Shown here: positions 6,048 to 14,900 of the stretch, in pieces
How positions within the stretch are numbered: position 1 is the stretch's first letter
How the letters are laid out: every line of letters begins with the position of its first letter
Origin: Candidatus Cloacimonadota bacterium
GTDB lineage: Bacteria > Cloacimonadota > Cloacimonadia > Cloacimonadales > Cloacimonadaceae
Direction: 5' to 3'
Assembly (NCBI GenBank): GCA_023421135.1
Contig: JAEZUG010000008.1
Coordinates: forward strand, 1 to 16,458
Length of the DNA: 16,458 nt
Program-made: the position numbers and the translations under genes
Notes under the pieces: model-generated
The model's input: only the letters and a program-made list of their open reading frames with translations
Database searches by the model: none
Told to the model about the DNA's origin: nothing

Positions 6048-6113
6048 CTGCCAATTCGGAGATTTCGGGGTCCCCAAAGCTGAACATAGTGAGGCTTTGG
6101 GGTGAATTGGCAG
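6048..6113. repeat. Hairpin element D, long form with inner hairpin
   Basis: Outer arms ctgccaattc (6048-6057) and gaattggcag (6104-6113) enclose an inner hairpin ccccaaagc/gctttgggg (6072-6080 and 6094-6102). The short form at 856-877 has the same outer arms and the shared loop start tcggag, but lacks the inner hairpin. Confidence 0.65.
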
Positions 6114-6139
6114 ACCAAAATGCGCAGCAGCGCAGCGCA

Positions 6140-6192
6140 CCACTTCATCACTTCACCACTTAAGAAAGGCGGTTCGGCGACCGCCTCTACAA
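6140..6192 (+). repeat. 52-bp direct repeat, copy 2
   Basis: It repeats 5528-5579 with one base change and one inserted base. Together the two copies bracket the densest part of the hairpin block. Confidence 0.7.
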
Positions 6193-6280
6193 GCGAAGCA
6201 GCGCAGCTCTGTTCACTGTTCACTGTTCACTGATATAGCGCTTCTTGACAGATATCCGCTCTTGCGAGAAGCTACACCTC

Positions 6281-8380
6281 ATGGAAAAAACTGCTCCTCA
6301 ACAGCCCGATATTCTAATGCCGATCAAGTATCTGAAAGGCGTTGGAGATCAGCGTGCCCGCTGGCTGAACAAGCTGGGCATCTTCACTCCGCTGGATCTC
6401 ATGGAGCACTTCCCGAGAGATTATATCAGCCGCAATCTGCATCCGGCCTTGATAGATTGCCAGCCTGGTGCTCAGGTGGCTTTCACGGCTCAGATCAGCT
6501 TTGTGGATTTTCGCACCACCCGAACCGGCATCAAGCTGCTCAATCTGGGCGTTTCGGATGGCAAGGCCACCGTGATCTGCACCTGGTTTCGCTATCCACC
6601 GCAGTATGAGACAATGTTCAAACCTGCCCGGCTGATCTGGCTGAGTGGCAGTCTGAGTGAGCATGACGGCCAGCTTCAGATGCTGCATCCGGAGTTTGAG
6701 CTGCTGATTTCCGAAGAAGAGGAATTGGATTGGTGGAAGAGCCGCAGCCTGCTGCCGGTTTATCCGCTCTCCGGGAAACTGACTCAAAAGGGTATGCGCA
6801 ATCTGGTTTACCGGGTCTTTGAGCTCTATGCGGAGCAGATCACGGAGCGGCTGCCTGCGGAACTCCTGGAGCGTCACAACTACCTCCCGCGCCGCATAGC
6901 TCTGCAGAAGATGCACTTTGGTCTGGATGCCAAAGAACGTGAGGCGGTGCTCAAAGGCTTTGCCTATGAAGAGCTGTTCTTTAGCCAGATCCTCTGGGCT
7001 CGGCACAAGTATTATCACGATACCACCCAAAACGGCATCGTCTTCGAAAATAAAGAGCTGCTCAAACGCCAGCTCTGGGAAAGGCTGCCCTTTCGCCTCA
7101 CCGGTGCTCAGATCCGGGTGATCCGGGAGATCTTTGGAGATATGTGTTCCGAGCGCCAGATGAGCCGGATGCTGCAAGGGGACGTGGGCAGCGGCAAGAC
7201 CATCGTGAGCCTCTTTGCCATGCTGCTGGCCATCGATAACGGCTATCAGGCAGCGCTCATGGCACCCACGGAGATTCTGGCAGATCAACACTTTAACAAC
7301 ATCTCCCGGCTCCTGAATGGCATGGATATCCGGGTCGCCTTGCTCAAAGGCGGAAAAAGCAAGGATAAAGATCTGCTCAAGAGCGCTATTGCCTCCGGTG
7401 AAATCCAGCTTATCATCGGCACTCATGCGCTCTTGCAGGAAGACGTGGAATTTCGGGCTCTGGGCATGGTGGTGGTTGATGAACAGCATCGTTTTGGGGT
7501 GGAGCAACGTGCTGCTCTGGCACGTAAGGACAAGCATCCCGATCTGCTCTATGTCTCCGCAACGCCTATCCCCCGCTCGCTTTCCATGACTGTTTACGGC
7601 GATCTGGAGCTAAGCATTCTGGACGAGCTGCCACCCAACCGCAAAGAGATTCAGACCTTCGTGCGCAGCGATCAGAAGGTCTCCACAGTCTATTCCGATC
7701 TGCGCAAGGAGCTGACCAAGGGCAGGCAGGTCTATATCGTTTGCCCTCTGATCGAGGAATCGGACAAGATGGATCTGCTGGATGCGCAGCGGCTCTACGA
7801 ACATATTTCGCAAAAAGTCTTCCCGCAGTTCCGCTGCACTCTGCTGCACGGCAAGATGCCTGCCAAAGAAAAGGATGCCATCATGCTGGCCTTCAAAGAT
7901 GCCAAGATAGACATCCTGGTCTCCACCACGGTGATCGAGGTGGGAGTGGACGTGCCCAATGCTTCGGCGATGGTGGTGATGCATGCGGAGCGTTTTGGCC
8001 TGGCACAATTGCATCAGCTCCGGGGCAGAGTGGGACGTGGGGCGGAACAATCCTATTGCTTCCTGGTGAGCTTTGATCCCGTTTCGGGGGTGGGCAGAGA
8101 ACGGCTCAACACCATGGTGAAGACCAACGACGGCTTTGTGATTGCTGAGAAGGATCTGGAGCTGCGAGGCCCGGGAGAATTCTTTGGCAAAGAACAATCC
8201 GGAATGCCCAGATTCAAATTTGCCAGCATCATCAGAGATCAGGACATCCTGCTGCAGGCACGTCGGGATGCCTTTGAAATCATTAGAAGAGACCCCGATC
8301 TGCAGGAAGACGCCAATGCCTTTCTCAGAAGAAAGTTCCGGGATTTGTATTCCAAACGGGAAGAACTAATCCTCTATTAA
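6281..8380 (+). CDS. recG: ATP-dependent DNA helicase RecG
   Basis: RecG rewinds and remodels stalled replication forks and branch-migrates Holliday junctions. From the ATG at 6281 the product is 699 residues, close to the usual length of about 690. The frame is open to a TTG at 6245, but the ATG start gives the expected N-terminus. An N-terminal wedge region begins with PIKYLKGVGDQRARWLNKLGI, a typical RecG helix-hairpin-helix opening, followed by an OB-fold region with TGIKLLNLGVSDG. Helicase motif I is GDVGSGKT (300-307), motif II is DEQH (400-403), motif III is SATPIPRS, then LDELPPNR, and motif VI is QLRGRVGRG with R581. The C-terminal segment DLELRGPGEFFGKEQSGMP is diagnostic of RecG/Mfd-type helicases. 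It stands alone on the plus strand, with a repeat block upstream and only 81 bases before the protease gene. No terminator is visible after it, so some readthrough is possible. Confidence 0.97.
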   Translation: MEKTAPQQPDILMPIKYLKGVGDQRARWLNKLGIFTPLDLMEHFPRDYISRNLHPALIDCQPGAQVAFTAQISFVDFRTTRTGIKLLNLGVSDGKATVICTWFRYPPQYETMFKPARLIWLSGSLSEHDGQLQMLHPEFELLISEEEELDWWKSRSLLPVYPLSGKLTQKGMRNLVYRVFELYAEQITERLPAELLERHNYLPRRIALQKMHFGLDAKEREAVLKGFAYEELFFSQILWARHKYYHDTTQNGIVFENKELLKRQLWERLPFRLTGAQIRVIREIFGDMCSERQMSRMLQGDVGSGKTIVSLFAMLLAIDNGYQAALMAPTEILADQHFNNISRLLNGMDIRVALLKGGKSKDKDLLKSAIASGEIQLIIGTHALLQEDVEFRALGMVVVDEQHRFGVEQRAALARKDKHPDLLYVSATPIPRSLSMTVYGDLELSILDELPPNRKEIQTFVRSDQKVSTVYSDLRKELTKGRQVYIVCPLIEESDKMDLLDAQRLYEHISQKVFPQFRCTLLHGKMPAKEKDAIMLAFKDAKIDILVSTTVIEVGVDVPNASAMVVMHAERFGLAQLHQLRGRVGRGAEQSYCFLVSFDPVSGVGRERLNTMVKTNDGFVIAEKDLELRGPGEFFGKEQSGMPRFKFASIIRDQDILLQARRDAFEIIRRDPDLQEDANAFLRRKFRDLYSKREELILY

Positions 8381-8402
8381 GGAACGAGTCTTGCAAAAGT
8401 TA

Positions 8403-8430
8403 TTGACTAATATGTGGTTCAAGATAATCT
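8403..8430 (+). promoter_or_regulatory. Possible promoter for the protease gene
   Basis: TTGACT (8403-8408) is followed 14 nt later by GATAAT (8423-8428), or 16 nt later by TAATCT (8425-8430). Neither combination is ideal. It would start transcription about 25 bases before the ATG at 8462. Confidence 0.3.
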
Positions 8431-8461
8431 AGTACAAAACATAAGAACAAATGAGGTGAGA

Positions 8462-11400
8462 ATGAAGCATTTGACGACTATGCTCTTGCTGATCCTTTGC
8501 ATCGGCATCCTTTCCGCATCAGGTTTCGATCCGGATTACTTCCATTCACGCTCGATTATAGCGTGTTTCTCCAAGGAAGCGGTCGGAAACGATAGCGGAG
8601 TGATCAATTTTAGAACAGATAACGGCGCGGTTGTGACCGGCCTGGGCTCTTTTGATGCTCTGGCTGCACAATTCCGCATCGTTGACCTGGAACATATGCA
8701 CCCCTACGTGAAGGTTCCCACCTGGAACGACAATGGCGTGTATCTGCAAAATATCTATCGGCTGAAGCTGGATAGCGATAGTATGATGGACGATGCCGTG
8801 GCCGCACTGGCCAAGGATGCAAACTTGCTTTGGGCAGAGTTTGAGACCATCAACCGCGAGAAATGGGTACCCAACGATCCCATGCTGGTAAACCAGTATG
8901 TCCACAACCGCATTCGCAGCTTTGACGCCTGGGATTACACCCTGGGCAGCTACGAAGTGCTATTGGCAATTGCTGATTCCGGTGTGAAGTGGAATCATCC
9001 TGATCTGCGCAACAATATCTGGGTCAATCCTGCTGAATCCCCCGGAATGACTATCAACTGGACTGCCGGTACCATTACCGGTGGCAATGGAGTTGATGCC
9101 GGTGAAGGCGGAAACAAGATCGACGACCTTTTGGGTTATGACTTTTTCTCAAACGATAACAACCCCTATCAGAACTGGGCAAATAACGATCATGGCACTC
9201 ACGTGGCTGGTTGTGCTGCGGCTGTTGGCAACAATGGCATTGGTGTGGTCGGAACCTCTCCGCTGGTCTCCATTCTCTCCTGCAAAGGAGCTTCCAACAC
9301 CAGCAATTCCACCGGTATTTCAGCTGGTTATGACCAGATCAAATATGCCGCCGAGATTGGTGCCGACATCGTGAATGCCTCCTGGGGCGGACCCGGAAGC
9401 GGCGCATATCCCAACAGCATCGTGAATTATGCCACGGCTTTGGGTTGCCTGGTGGTAACTGCCGCCGGTAATGCCAATACCGAGCATACCACAGCCTATC
9501 AGGATTATCCTGCCGATGCCACTGCTGCTCTTTGCGTGGCTGCCACAGGTCCCAGCGACCTCAAGGCAGATTTCTCTGATTTTGGTGCCACAATAGATAT
9601 CAGCGCTCCCGGCTCGGGTATCCAATCCACTATCATTCAGAGCGATGGCTATGCTGCCTATGATGGCACTTCCATGGCTTCTCCGATCGTGGCTGGTGTG
9701 GCTGCCCTGGTCAAATCCGTGAATCCGGAGCTCTCTGCTGCTCAGCTCAGACAGCGTCTGATGGACACCGCAGACTATATTTACGACATCAATCCAGATT
9801 ATGAAGGCAAGCTGGGCACAGGCCGCGTGAATTCCTTTGCTGCTGCTATGTATGACAAGATTCCCAATATCACAGTGGAAGAATTTATGGTCTCCGAAGT
9901 GCAGGGAGATGGCGATGGCATTGCCAATCCTGGTGAAGTGCTCAAGCTGGAAGTCTCTTTGAATAACTATATGGATCCCTTCACAGGGCTCACCTGGCTC
10001 ACCGGGGAAAACGTTCAGGCCCGTTTGCGCTGCAGCTATCCGGGCATTTCAGTGCAGGATTCTCTGGCCAGCTTTGGCACCCTGACTGCCGGCAGCACCA
10101 TGTGGAACTTTGGCAGTCCCTTCACATTTAACACTGTGAGCACACTGCCTTCCGAGCCCATTCCCTTTGAGCTGTATGTAACCGCCAATCCCGGCTACGA
10201 CTTCCCCTATCACGCAACTATCCCGATCAATATCAATCTCTCTCTGGTGCAAGCCGGATGGCCTTACAACGTGGGTGGAGCCTCTGGTTCATCCCCAATT
10301 CTTTACAATCTGGATAGCAGCCCCGATCTGGAAGTGGTCTTTGGCACTCCTGCCGGATACGTTCATGCCGTGAAAGACAATAATTCCAATACCAATATCG
10401 CCGGCTTCCCCGTCAATGTGGGCGCTGCAGTGATCGGCTCTGTCGCCATGGCAGATCTGAATGGCAATAACGAGATGGATTTTGCCGTCTCCACTCAGGC
10501 CAACAACGTTGTAGCTATCACCCAGTCCGGCCTGATGATATTCTCCATGCCCGCTGGTGGAACTCTGCGTTCCGGTCCGGTGATTGCAAACCTGATTCCC
10601 TCTCAATCCGCCAAGGTGATAGCTGTTACTCAGACCAGTATCCTCAATGTCTTCAATGCCGACGGCACAACGATGACGAACTTCCCAGTAACTCTGGGCG
10701 GTGCTTTCCTGGCTCCTCCGGCAGTGGCAGATCTGAATGGCGATGGCAACCTTGAGATCATTGTGGTCTCTCTGCAAGGTGCGCTTCATGCTATCAATCC
10801 CCTCACCGGACAGAACCTGGCTGGCTTCCCCGTTACCGCTGCTGCTTCCCAGAATGCTCCGGCAATTGCCAATCTGGATAGTGATCCTCAGCCTGAGATT
10901 ATGGTTACAGCCAGTACCAATGGTCATCTCTATGCCTTCAATCATGATGGCAGCACCTTGTTTGAGAAGAACATCGGGCAGCAGATCAAGACCAGCGCCG
11001 TGGTTGCCGATGTCGATAACAACGGTAGCAAAGAGATCATCGTGATCTCCGCACAGGGACAGATCTTTATCCTCAATGCCGACGGCACCAACCTGCCCAA
11101 TATGCCTATTACCATGAATGTTGCAGTGGAATGCACGCCTGTGGTGGCTCGTTTTGACGATAGCAACCTGGCAGGCATCATCTTTGGTGATACCAATGGC
11201 AAGATCCACTCCGTCCGTAAAGACGGCACCCAGTCTCCAAACTTCCCCTACTCTCTGGGTGGAAACGTCAAAGTCTCCGCCGCTCTGGCTGATATTGACC
11301 AGGATGGAGATCTGGATATTGCTATTCCCGATAACGCCAAATACTATGTGCTGGATATCAAGCGTCCTGCTCAATCCATCGAGTATGCCTGCTACATGGG

Positions 11401-11743
11401 CGGCTGGAACCGCAGTGGCAACACCTATCAGGCCACTCCCAATACCGATCCTTCCACTCCCGCAGTACATACAGAGCTGATGGGCAACTATCCCAATCCC
11501 TTCAATCCTGAAACCACTATTCGTTTCAGCCTGCAAAATGCCGGCCCCGTGAGCCTGAGCATCTACAATGCCCGTGGTCAATTGGTGCGCAGCCTGGTGA
11601 ACAGCCAGATGTCAACCGGTGCCCACAGCGTTGTCTGGAATGGCTTGGATGATGGTGGTCGGAGTGTGTCCAGCGGCATCTATTACTACCGGATGCAAGC
11701 CGGAGATTACAACCACACCCGCAAGATGGTTCTCGTGAAATAA
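8462..11743 (+). CDS. Secreted subtilisin-family (S8) protease with propeller repeats and T9SS-type sorting domain
   Basis: This 1093-residue exported serine endopeptidase starts at the ATG at 8462, five bases or fewer after gaggtgag. The frame extends upstream to a GTG at 8414, but that would put 16 residues before the signal peptide. Residues 1-20 (MKHLTTMLLLILCIGILSAS) are the signal peptide, followed by a propeptide-like segment to about 155. The S8 catalytic domain has Asp172 (AIADSGVKWNHPDL), His244 (DHGTHVAG) and Ser404 (DGTSMASPIVAG), so the full triad is present. A beta-rich linker runs from about 460 to 595. Residues about 598-975 hold at least five propeller-like repeats with motifs such as DLNGDGNLE, DVDNNGSKE and DIDQDGDLD. 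The C-terminal domain (about 1007-1093, YPNPFNPETTIRFSL ... SGIYYYRM ... KMVLVK) is of the Por/type IX secretion sorting or FlgD-like family. The protein is probably released or held at the cell surface. The substrate is unknown. Confidence 0.93.
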   Translation: MKHLTTMLLLILCIGILSASGFDPDYFHSRSIIACFSKEAVGNDSGVINFRTDNGAVVTGLGSFDALAAQFRIVDLEHMHPYVKVPTWNDNGVYLQNIYRLKLDSDSMMDDAVAALAKDANLLWAEFETINREKWVPNDPMLVNQYVHNRIRSFDAWDYTLGSYEVLLAIADSGVKWNHPDLRNNIWVNPAESPGMTINWTAGTITGGNGVDAGEGGNKIDDLLGYDFFSNDNNPYQNWANNDHGTHVAGCAAAVGNNGIGVVGTSPLVSILSCKGASNTSNSTGISAGYDQIKYAAEIGADIVNASWGGPGSGAYPNSIVNYATALGCLVVTAAGNANTEHTTAYQDYPADATAALCVAATGPSDLKADFSDFGATIDISAPGSGIQSTIIQSDGYAAYDGTSMASPIVAGVAALVKSVNPELSAAQLRQRLMDTADYIYDINPDYEGKLGTGRVNSFAAAMYDKIPNITVEEFMVSEVQGDGDGIANPGEVLKLEVSLNNYMDPFTGLTWLTGENVQARLRCSYPGISVQDSLASFGTLTAGSTMWNFGSPFTFNTVSTLPSEPIPFELYVTANPGYDFPYHATIPININLSLVQAGWPYNVGGASGSSPILYNLDSSPDLEVVFGTPAGYVHAVKDNNSNTNIAGFPVNVGAAVIGSVAMADLNGNNEMDFAVSTQANNVVAITQSGLMIFSMPAGGTLRSGPVIANLIPSQSAKVIAVTQTSILNVFNADGTTMTNFPVTLGGAFLAPPAVADLNGDGNLEIIVVSLQGALHAINPLTGQNLAGFPVTAAASQNAPAIANLDSDPQPEIMVTASTNGHLYAFNHDGSTLFEKNIGQQIKTSAVVADVDNNGSKEIIVISAQGQIFILNADGTNLPNMPITMNVAVECTPVVARFDDSNLAGIIFGDTNGKIHSVRKDGTQSPNFPYSLGGNVKVSAALADIDQDGDLDIAIPDNAKYYVLDIKRPAQSIEYACYMGGWNRSGNTYQATPNTDPSTPAVHTELMGNYPNPFNPETTIRFSLQNAGPVSLSIYNARGQLVRSLVNSQMSTGAHSVVWNGLDDGGRSVSSGIYYYRMQAGDYNHTRKMVLVK

Positions 11744-11765
11744 ACCATTCTCACCCGATATAGAT

Positions 11766-11792
11766 AACCCCGGAGTCTTCCGGGGTTTTTTT
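11766..11792 (+). terminator. Rho-independent terminator after the protease gene
   Basis: aaccccgga (11766-11774) pairs with tccggggtt (11779-11787) around gtct. A run of seven T follows (11786-11792). It lies 22 bases past the protease stop and separates that gene from the hybrid kinase. Confidence 0.9.
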
Positions 11793-11803
11793 CTTGACTT
11801 CTA

Positions 11804-11831
11804 TTGCAATCTATGGATGTGGTTTTATACG
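11804..11831 (+). promoter_or_regulatory. Possible promoter for the hybrid kinase
   Basis: TTGCAA (11804-11809) and TATACG (11826-11831) are 16 nt apart, each matching four of six consensus bases. A TTGACT (11794-11799) also lies just upstream but has no well-spaced -10. Confidence 0.25.
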
Positions 11832-11921
11832 TTTCAGGAATTGTAGTTACTGCTCAGATCGTCGCAGTTTTACCCCCTGAGATATTTGAGCTTTAGAAGC
11901 AGAGAAGATTAAGGAGTCAGA

Positions 11922-14900
11922 ATGAGGTATCCTGTTTATTCCGGCCTGTATATAGAGTCTTCCAGGCAGAGAATCAGTATTATCTGTATTATCGTGCTAT
12001 TTATGGCCTTTGTCGCCGGCTTATACGGGCAGGAAGAGGACAATCACATTCAAATAGGTGTGCTGGCTAACCAGGGAACTGACCGAGCCATTGCCCAATG
12101 GGAACCCACGGTTGAGTATCTCAATGCAGAAATGACGGATTACCAGTTTCATCTCGTCCCCCTCACCTTCACCGAGATGTACCACTACATAGAGAAGCAG
12201 CAGCTAGACTTCCTGATCACCAATACCAGCACTTCTGCCGAGATAGAATATTCCTATGGAGCCTCACCTCTTGCCACTATGATGGAAAACTTCAATGGCA
12301 GAGGCTACAACACCTATGGGGCTACTATCTTCTGCCTGGCCGATACCAAAGGCATAGACAAGCTGGAAGACATCAAGGGCAAGCGCTTTGCAGCGGTTGA
12401 TCCCCTCTCCTTTGCCGGCTGGCACATGGCGCAGCGAGAGTTCAAAGAAGCAGGCATGAACACCCCCCGGGATTTTGCCTCAGTGACTTTTAGTGGAACT
12501 CATGACAACGTCGTGAGGGCAATATTGGATGGCAGTGCAGATGCCGGTGTGGTTCGCACCGCCACTCTGGAAAGCATGGCTGCCCGTGGAGAGATCAAGC
12601 TCTCTCAATTCCGGATCATCAATGCCCAAGTGGCAAACCTGAGCTTCCCCTGGCTGCATTCCACCCGCCTCTATCCCAATTGGACTATAAACGCCTTTCA
12701 TCAGGACAATCCTTCTCTGAATAAGAGAGTCGCCATGCTCCTGATCTCCATGAGCCCCAATGATCCTGCCGCTGTTGCTGCCAATATCACAGGCTGGACC
12801 ATCCCGCTCTCCAATCAACCGGTGATGGCATGCCTGCGCGAACTGGGCATCGGACCTTATCAAAATAGAGCCGGCATGGCTCTGCGGGAAGTTATCAAAG
12901 CTTACCGCTGGTGGCTTCTGGCCGGCCTGATCGGCCTTCTGGCGTTACTATTTCTCTTACAGAAAGTAAGCCGGTTGAACCGCAATATCAGCAGATCCAA
13001 CCAAGCTCTCAAAAAGAGCGAAGCAAATTTCCGCCTGCTCTCGGAGCAGTATCAGACCATCAACGAACATCTGGAAATTGGCGTCACCCTGATCAGCCCG
13101 GACATGCAGGTGGTAGTGGCAAACCGAAGGATGCGGGAGTGGTTCCCCAGTGCCGATACACCTTCTGTAATGCGCTGTTACGACGTCTTTGAGGGCACTA
13201 GATCCGGAGAAATCTGCGAAGGCTGCCCTGCCAATCTCAGCCTGGAAGATGGCGAGATTCACCATCTGGTCCGAGAGTTTACCCGCGAGGGAAAGACACT
13301 CATCCTCAAGATCACCACCATCCCCATCCGGGACGAGAATTCCCAGATCGCCGGGATCCTGGAAATGGTGGAAGACATCACCGAGAAAGAGCTCTTCACC
13401 CAAGAGATCGAAAGCCAGAGAGCCATCCTGGAAGCCGTGCTGGATGCCATCCCGGACACAGTGGGAATCCTTACCCCGGAAAAGACTGTTGTCCGCTACA
13501 ACCGCAGCGGCTACGAGATGTTCGGAAAGGACCGCATGCAGGTGGATGGCAGGAAGTGTTATGAAATCTTTGAAGATAGTGAATTCTGCAGGGATTGCCA
13601 CATCACAAAGACCATCGAGACCAAGAAATTTGCCCAGTTGGAATGCTACCATCCCACGCTGAAGCGCTATCTGGATTTCCGCAGCACCCCCGTCTTCGAC
13701 CGCGATGGTAATCTCAAACTGATCGTCGAGCAGGTGCGCGATATCTCCAAACGGAAACAAGAGGAGAATGCTCAAGATTACCGGAATAGCTATCAACGCC
13801 TGATTTCCGAGATCTCTTCGGATTTCATCTCTGCCAGCATCACAAACATAGACGAAAAGATCGATGCCATGCTGGAAAAAGCCGGCAAGTTCTTTGGTGT
13901 GGATCAGTGTTACGTAGTCCAGTTTGGCGAGAATATGCAGGTCATGAGCCAAACCCATAGCTGGTACACCCAGGGAGTGGAGCATTTTGCGGAAAAGCGG
14001 GAAATCCCGACTTCCGTCCTGCCCTGGTGGTTCAAACAGATTTCCCAGAGAAAACCAATCTATATCAGCGATCGGGATGCTCTGCCGGTTGATGCCAGAA
14101 CCGAGCATGAGTTCCTCACCAGCCGTGGCATTCACTCCATGATCTCGCTGCCCATCCTCTCTGAAAACCGCGTTATGGGCGTGTTTGGAATGAGTTGCAT
14201 GAATCAGGAATGCAATTGGGAAGATAAAGACATCACCCTCCTGCAGGTGCTGGCCAATACCCTGGCAGATGCCATTGTAAAGACGGATTCCGAAAAAGAA
14301 ATCCTGCTCGCCAAAGAAATGGCAGAGGCAGCCAGCAAAGCCAAGAGTGAATTTCTGGCCAATATGAGCCACGAATTGCGCACACCCCTAAACGGCGTGA
14401 TCGGCTTCACAGACCTGCTGCTGGAAACCCCCATGAATTCTCAGCAAAAGCTATATCTGGAAAATGCTCACAATTCCGCCCATGCCCTCTTGGAAGTGAT
14501 CTCCGAAATCCTGGATTTCTCCAAAATAGAGGCCGGAAAGCTGGAGCTCGAGCCCGTCAAGACCGATCTGGTCGAGCTGGCAGAATCCTGCATGGACGTC
14601 GTGGTCTTCCAGGCCAGCCGCAAGAACCTCGAGCTGATTATCAATATCGAGCCCGAGCTGCCCAGATTTGCCATCGTCGATCCAGTGCGCCTCAAACAGG
14701 TGCTCATCAACCTGCTGGGCAATGCCGTCAAGTTTACCCACAAAGGCGAAGTCTGCCTCAAGATCACTGCCTCTCAGATAACCAACGGTGAAGCTCACTA
14801 CCTCTTTGAAGTCACAGACACCGGCATCGGCATCGATCCCTCTCAACAGGATAAGCTCTTCCAGGCCTTCTTCCAGGGCGATAGCTCCACCACCCGTAAG

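Larger units (their letters stand above)
5271..6280. other. Gene-free intergenic repeat mosaic (right block)
   Basis: About 1 kb between the divergent kinase operon and recG holds no credible gene. Open frames here consist of hairpin arms and tandem repeats. The block contains simple gtgaaca/gtgac repeats (5295-5363, 5692-5721 and, inverted, 6211-6232), a gattaggga-like stretch (5403-5431), an 11-bp tandem array, two 52-bp direct repeats, and at least seven hairpins between 5787 and 6113. Several modules are shared with 1-1036. I see no tRNA, CRISPR or transposase. Confidence 0.75.

Noticed and set aside
6314..7537. 407-codon open frame opposite recG
   Set aside because: It is antisense to conserved helicase motifs and is explained by the codon usage of recG.
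8414..8461. Upstream GTG start for the protease
   Set aside because: It would add 16 polar residues before the signal peptide and lacks a ribosome binding site, while the ATG at 8462 has gaggtgag just upstream.
10289..11581. 430-codon open frame opposite the protease propeller region
   Set aside because: Its repeated motifs are mirror translations of the propeller repeats on the coding strand.
12957..14372. 471-codon open frame opposite the hybrid kinase
   Set aside because: The plus strand encodes PAS, GAF and HisKA domains over the same bases. The antisense frame is a codon-bias shadow.
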